Of a DNA stretch of 30,169 nucleotides, positions 27,101-30,169 are shown in pieces. The notes beneath the pieces are model-generated. The model was not told where the DNA came from. It saw only the letters and a list, made by a program, of their open reading frames with translations, and made no database searches. Made by a program: the position numbers and the translations under genes. Position 1 is the first letter of the stretch. Each line of letters opens with the position of its first letter. This DNA is from an uncultured bacterium (lineage in GTDB: Bacteria; Vulcanimicrobiota; CADAWZ01), in contig CASEKF010000049.1 in the NCBI GenBank assembly GCA_949288455.1, positions 1 through 30,169 on the forward strand, read 5' to 3'.

Positions 27101-28838
27101 GGACGATTTCATAAAAATTTTTCCAAATTCTTTCGGGTATTATAGAAAAAAAATTCTTACTACGGAAAAACGTTACAACATATCGGCTATAGAGCGGTGG
27201 ATAAAAAAAATAATATCGTTAGTCCCCTATTTTTCAGAGCCTTGGCTGTACTACATAAATTTACTGAGAGAATACGGACAGACCGAAAAATCTATGGCGA
27301 CGGCTCTGTTTTTCATTGAACGCTATATAGATAAAATTTCAATAGACAAAGACTCAGTTGAAATATCGAGACTTCTAGGGTTTCTAAATCAACATATAGG
27401 AAGATATGAAGCGGCGAAAATACATTACTCCGAAGTTTGCTCCAGTAGTCCCGGAGATTATACTGCTCTTTGCGGTTTAACTCTGTGCAATATAAAATTA
27501 GAAGCATATTTGGAAGCGGAACAGCTTCTTAAGTCCGAGCCGCTGGCCAATACTCCAATAACGCAGTATCTCAGCGCAATACTAGCTTTGAAGAAAGACG
27601 CGGACGCAGCTCTGACTTTTACCGGGGATCAAAATTTAATGCCTACCTCCACTATTATGGATCTCCTCTTAATGACCAGGATAAAAATTTTATTCGAAAT
27701 GGGAGACGTAGCCAACGCGGAAATTTACGTGGACTCTCTAAGAGGTTTATATAAAGATTTGCCTTTTCTGCTGTATTATAAAAGACTATTGTCAAAGCGT
27801 ACCTCCGTACACGCATATATGGACGCCGATCAATTTAAAACGTCCAACGTATATATACTCAAAACGGCAGTCAGAGCCCTGTATGAAAACGGAGATAAAG
27901 TTCAAGCTGCCGAGTTGCTATCCAAATCTTTATCGATAAACTCGTTAGATATTGAAGCTAATATAATTCAAGGCGTAATATTCTACGATTCTAAAGAATA
28001 TGCCCAAGCTCTTTTCCATTTCAATCAAGCCGTAATTTTAGACTGTCTCAACCCTGATCTTTGGACAATGATAGGCGCTTCAAGCATGCACATGGGAGAT
28101 ACGGAACAGGCTAAAGCGGCTTTTGAATCAATTATGGAGCTTGATTTTCCATCCAAGAATTCTCTAATAAACTACAGCGTTTATCTTCTCGAAACGGGCA
28201 AATTGATCCACGCTCAACAATTTGCGGAAAAAGCTCTTCGAATCGATAATTCGAGTTATCACGCATGGATAGTCAGAGGAAGATGTCTAAAGCGCTACGG
28301 CAACCTGGACGACGCGTTAGCCAGCGCGGACAGCGCTCTTATAAATTATCCCGACGACGCTAGAGGATGGATTTTAAAAGGCAGCGTTCAAATTGAGCAA
28401 GACGATATACAGGGAAGCGTTTATACTCTGAGAAAGGCATCCGAAATAAACGAGAACGAACCTAGCATATGGTATAATCTCGGAGTAGCTCTTCTTAAAG
28501 AAAAAAAATACGAACTAGCGGCCTCTTACGCGAAAAAAGCGGTAAAATTAGACTTAAACTTCTTCGAAGGCTTGTATCTATACGGAGTTTGTCTCTTTAT
28601 AATAGGAGAACATGAAAAACATAACATATGTATGCAAAAGGCGAAAACTTGCAATCCAACTAAGTATGAAAAATGGGTTAGGCTTAAAGAAATAAAAAAC
28701 GATATAAAAGCTCCTTTGAAAAGCATAGACACGTCTCTCGATCCGTTTTTTATCTTTCTTCCTTCCAAAACGCAAGAACCTCCTCTATTAAGATTTTCGG
28801 ATTTTACGCCGGTATTTTATCAAGATACCGAACTATAG
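24162..28838 (+). CDS. Giant Ser/Thr protein kinase with a long TPR array
   Basis: A 1558-residue cytoplasmic protein with no signal peptide or membrane segment. Residues 1-190 form an unrecognised N-terminal region. A Hanks-type kinase domain (about 195-470) follows and looks active. It has the glycine loop YGGMGVVYVI (Gly203), the ATP lysine Lys223 in YALKTFK, HRDLKPAN with Asp318, DFGLG with Asp336, and PYMAPELF. From about residue 485 to 1530 there are many tetratricopeptide repeats (such as NEAVKVYDQAIKINPRSP and YDKALQCLNKASELSPDNP), a helical scaffold for protein binding. The ATG at 24162 is chosen because AGGAG lies seven bases upstream; an in-frame ATG at 24135 is also possible. The kinase probably reads its TPR partners and phosphorylates Ser/Thr targets; the targets are unknown. 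Confidence 0.93.
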   Translation: MNNTQQLLEIRALNADMESLMAKTSGGAINVSWNSVTHAYIFDLRGYKTVVKPVFILKVQLDKNSSVLLSLSSERIGAVKMMVDGKIIMKLSMSQISVDKNIDAVFSEVVSKICDHFTWTYIDEPLRNFLKNGSANFPRYPDEESIIKHCEELEEDLAVGGEEMLEDSIREIHESAAPTTAKEKWVIGAEIDGIYTVKDILYGGMGVVYVIEDSAREKTYALKTFKDEFIYDTTVCNQFIREAEIWTKLGKHRNIVQAERLMIREGQPYIFLEFINGKELEEIIRNGRLSPLEALDYSLQLCNGMIYAWSLMGLIHRDLKPANCFITTNNVLKISDFGLGTMSFAKKESTSGDVQGGDILGTSAIVGTLPYMAPELFMGGHMASTRTDIYAFGIIFCEMLTGVNPFFDEDPSEIIDRHLNLEPSLFDYPNDNITPELDCIFKKCIEKQPENRYVDFEEIYEDLSILYEELSGSEFKKTSHESFSEEDLIKRGLSLANLRQYNEAVKVYDQAIKINPRSPAILHKGKALAALGQYDKAHLALNEFIKIHDSYWRVWLYKGEVYTSSKEYDKALQCLNKASELSPDNPEILSAIGRLKGEMGNISEAIELCEESLELDEQMPQTWFQLGYYYMLQDKYEAAKDAFVEASEINPRYIEAWAYRGKSFYKLGFYKESILAFSRALSMDPNYMECLSGMAEACMATGDKKMAADCYAQIFGKGKIPVEAVIGKAKLLEMNYRYEDAIELLSRYASKFPDNELLRLKLAKLYLKILDPKHVKEILASDSSNGNIQEGLRQAMLDSAESCLRYMDVLEEELSIQNAVSYDVLFADLNSFLSYICDIEYGVYILKKALNSCGDHKIKALSYLAILEKACGRDYKAEAAYGEAAALAPKDPFVTDIGRCLFPKKKDVGIFHMIETKRFANSQDGMLIEGLIELSKKNYPKALAAFQNCYAKYPEAHSCLVFCSELLLKMKDTAKAEGFLDDFIKIFPNSFGYYRKKILTTEKRYNISAIERWIKKIISLVPYFSEPWLYYINLLREYGQTEKSMATALFFIERYIDKISIDKDSVEISRLLGFLNQHIGRYEAAKIHYSEVCSSSPGDYTALCGLTLCNIKLEAYLEAEQLLKSEPLANTPITQYLSAILALKKDADAALTFTGDQNLMPTSTIMDLLLMTRIKILFEMGDVANAEIYVDSLRGLYKDLPFLLYYKRLLSKRTSVHAYMDADQFKTSNVYILKTAVRALYENGDKVQAAELLSKSLSINSLDIEANIIQGVIFYDSKEYAQALFHFNQAVILDCLNPDLWTMIGASSMHMGDTEQAKAAFESIMELDFPSKNSLINYSVYLLETGKLIHAQQFAEKALRIDNSSYHAWIVRGRCLKRYGNLDDALASADSALINYPDDARGWILKGSVQIEQDDIQGSVYTLRKASEINENEPSIWYNLGVALLKEKKYELAASYAKKAVKLDLNFFEGLYLYGVCLFIIGEHEKHNICMQKAKTCNPTKYEKWVRLKEIKNDIKAPLKSIDTSLDPFFIFLPSKTQEPPLLRFSDFTPVFYQDTEL

Positions 28839-28903
28839 AAAAGCGAAGCTCAAATTTAACGAAAAGTTAAAATTTAATCAATATTTTATTATAATATTTA
28901 GTA

Positions 28904-28932
28904 TTTACTTTAAAAAAAGATTTTGCTATTAT
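28904..28932 (+). promoter_or_regulatory. Probable sigma-70-type promoter of the 28967 gene
   Basis: TTTACT (28904-28909), a 17-base spacer, then TATTAT (28927-28932). This is close to the TTGACA/TATAAT consensus and lies about 35 bases before the ATG. The ribosome-binding site AAGGAGG lies eight bases before the ATG. Confidence 0.55.
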
Positions 28933-28966
28933 AAACAAAGAGATAAAATACAAGGAGGCAGATTTT

Positions 28967-29956
28967 ATGGCCGGGATAGGAAACGTTGGAAACTTTGGAA
29001 TGCCTGATTATCAATTTAAATCAGCTATGATCTCCACATCCGGTTTTGCCGCGCAAGGCACCGGCACGGCAAAGCAATATTCAAGTAAAACGGAAGAACA
29101 GCCTCAGCTTAAGCAAGACGGAGTCAGCCTTTCCGAAAACGCCGCGCTAAGCCTTAGCGACGAAGCAGAGCAGCTTCAGCAAAATCAAAAAACAGAACAA
29201 AAAAAAGAACTGGAAAAAAATAATCAAGATCAAAATAAAGTAGGTCAAGAACTTGACCCTGAGACTCAAGAATTTAAAAGCAGCGAGTCTATGGAAAAGA
29301 AGCTTCAGGAAATGAGGCTTAAGCATAACGCAGGACATGCCGCAATGGCCAGCGGAGCTAAAACTAAAGAATCCGAAAAAACCGAACACAAATCGTCAAA
29401 CGTATCTTTTGCCAATTTCTCAAAAAATGCGTCGAAAAGCAAAGCTCCGGCTACTTCCGACTACGGATACAAAGATATAATGGGCGATTTAAATCAAGCC
29501 GCTCATTTAGGTATTCTCGAAGCAGAAGCCAGAAAAATAAAATCTAAGAACGACGAAAAAGAACCTCTTAAAAAACTTGAGTTCGAAAAGAACGCGGCCT
29601 CTTCGCAGCTGCAAAAAGGACAATTTACGGAAGAAGCTCAAGAAGCGCAAAAAACCGACGCTGAAATAAAAGCGGACAAAATAAGAGCCGAAGATATAGC
29701 TAGAGTAATGAATAGAACGCCTGAAGAAATTCTTGCGGACGTTCCGGCTCATTTTAAAGCTACTGCCGAAATAATGGTTACGGGACAGCTGAACGAAGTG
29801 GGAGAACCAAAAGAAGCTCTTACCGAGTTAAAAACGGAACCTAGAACGGAAGCGTCTATGATGGAACTCATGCCTGCGGAAAGATTAGGCGATATTGAGC
29901 TTGCGGAGACTTTTGAAGCGATGCCGCTGGAATTCGAACAAGAGATTCCGGTCTAG
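28967..29956 (+). CDS. Gln/Glu/Lys-rich protein of unknown function
   Basis: A 329-residue protein I do not recognise. It lacks a signal peptide and membrane segments. The N-terminus is glycine-rich (MAGIGNVGNFG). A segment DGVSLSENAALSLSDEAEQL recalls the D-x-V-x-LS-x-x-A motif of FlgM-like and other flagellar or secretion-associated proteins, though this is a weak resemblance. The middle is charged and low-complexity (QLQQNQKTEQKKEL, EKKLQEMRLKHN), probably coiled or disordered. The C-terminal third (MNRTPEEILADVPAHF, AEIMVTGQLNEVGEP) seems more ordered and is followed by an acidic tail. AAGGAGG and a good promoter precede it, and a strong inverted repeat follows, so it is probably a monocistronic, actively expressed gene. 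Confidence 0.75.
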   Translation: MAGIGNVGNFGMPDYQFKSAMISTSGFAAQGTGTAKQYSSKTEEQPQLKQDGVSLSENAALSLSDEAEQLQQNQKTEQKKELEKNNQDQNKVGQELDPETQEFKSSESMEKKLQEMRLKHNAGHAAMASGAKTKESEKTEHKSSNVSFANFSKNASKSKAPATSDYGYKDIMGDLNQAAHLGILEAEARKIKSKNDEKEPLKKLEFEKNAASSQLQKGQFTEEAQEAQKTDAEIKADKIRAEDIARVMNRTPEEILADVPAHFKATAEIMVTGQLNEVGEPKEALTELKTEPRTEASMMELMPAERLGDIELAETFEAMPLEFEQEIPV

Positions 29957-29972
29957 GTTATCGTAATAAAAA

Positions 29973-30026
29973 TTATAAAATATAACCGGGTTAAAAATAC
30001 ATTTTTAGCCCGGTTATATTTTATAA
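29973..30026 (+). terminator. Long inverted repeat after the 28967 gene
   Basis: Two 26-base arms (core TATAACCGGGTTAAAAAT) match except for one G-U-type position, with a two-base centre and T-rich 3' arm. It lies 17 bases after the stop at 29956 and reads as an intrinsic terminator, possibly bidirectional. Confidence 0.7.
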
Positions 30027-30133
30027 ACAAAAATCATCGCCCGGAAAAACTTCCGCTTAATTCTTCGCTATCCATAAATTTCAAAGGACTTCTGATTATT
30101 CAAATATCTATGCGCCAGCTTCCATATAAAAAA

Positions 30134-30163
30134 ATCCTGATTTTAACATGTTAAAATCAGGAT
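30134..30163 (-). terminator. Perfect 30-bp palindrome with T-run at the right edge
   Basis: ATCCTGATTTTAACA and its mirror complement form a perfect palindrome. On the minus strand seven T follow immediately, so it reads as a terminator for a minus-strand gene lying beyond the right edge of the window. Confidence 0.65.
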
Positions 30164-30169
30164 AAAGTA

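Noticed and set aside
29200-29400. Gln/Lys repeats in the 28967 gene as a tandem repeat
   Set aside because: The composition is low-complexity but no fixed repeat unit is visible in the DNA.
30027-30133. Short frames between the two terminal inverted repeats
   Set aside because: The frames on either strand are under 30 residues, and no ribosome-binding site or family motif is visible.

Overview
This window is AT-rich and densely packed with bacterial genes. Coding sequences run on both strands, with short spacers and several stop/start overlaps. Shine-Dalgarno sites of the GGAGG type precede most genes, and GTG and TTG starts occur. The gene set points to an anaerobic, fermentative bacterium from a poorly sampled lineage: Prp beside ribosomal protein L21, copper-amine-oxidase-N-like (stalk) domains, a small two-part zinc-ribbon protein, a type IV pilus/type II secretion pair, and a biotin-dependent carboxyl-transfer operon. 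No rRNA, tRNA, transposase or CRISPR array is visible. I do not assign a phylum.

Left part (1-9300). The window opens inside the C-terminal half of a PilB/GspE ATPase. A minus-strand cluster then reads ileS > lspA > lgt > PMT-family mannosyltransferase, joining isoleucyl-tRNA synthesis to lipoprotein maturation and possible protein O-mannosylation. lspA/lgt and lgt/PMT overlap by 8 and 14 bases. A terminator-like hairpin sits directly before lspA. Upstream on the same strand are a small Cys-containing membrane protein, prp, rplU (followed by a good terminator) and a DegT-type sugar aminotransferase. Before the aminotransferase lie frameshifted remains of a membrane protein.

Middle (9300-12850, plus strand). 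A tight cluster encodes a lipoprotein, a UPF0158 protein, a short membrane-anchored SPFH protein, RsmI, and a secreted LysM + L,D-transpeptidase + stalk-domain protein.

Middle (12860-19421, minus strand). Here are a PilC/GspF protein and a carboxyl-transfer operon. The operon has a small MmdE/OadG-tail-like protein, a pyruvate-carboxylase-B/OadA-type protein with a C-terminal biotin domain, and an MmdA-type carboxyltransferase. No Na+-pump subunit is adjacent, so a methylmalonyl-CoA:pyruvate transcarboxylase of the propionate pathway is as plausible as a decarboxylase. A secreted stalk-domain protein and a zinc-ribbon protein follow upstream.

Right part (19422-30169, plus strand). After about 660 bases without a recognisable gene come two exported DUF3857/transglutaminase-like proteins. 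The first keeps a Cys-His-Asp triad; the second has lost all three residues. Then come a roughly 1560-residue cytoplasmic Ser/Thr kinase with a long TPR array and a Gln/Glu/Lys-rich protein of unknown function. The window ends in two strong inverted repeats. The second reads as a terminator for a minus-strand gene beyond the right edge.
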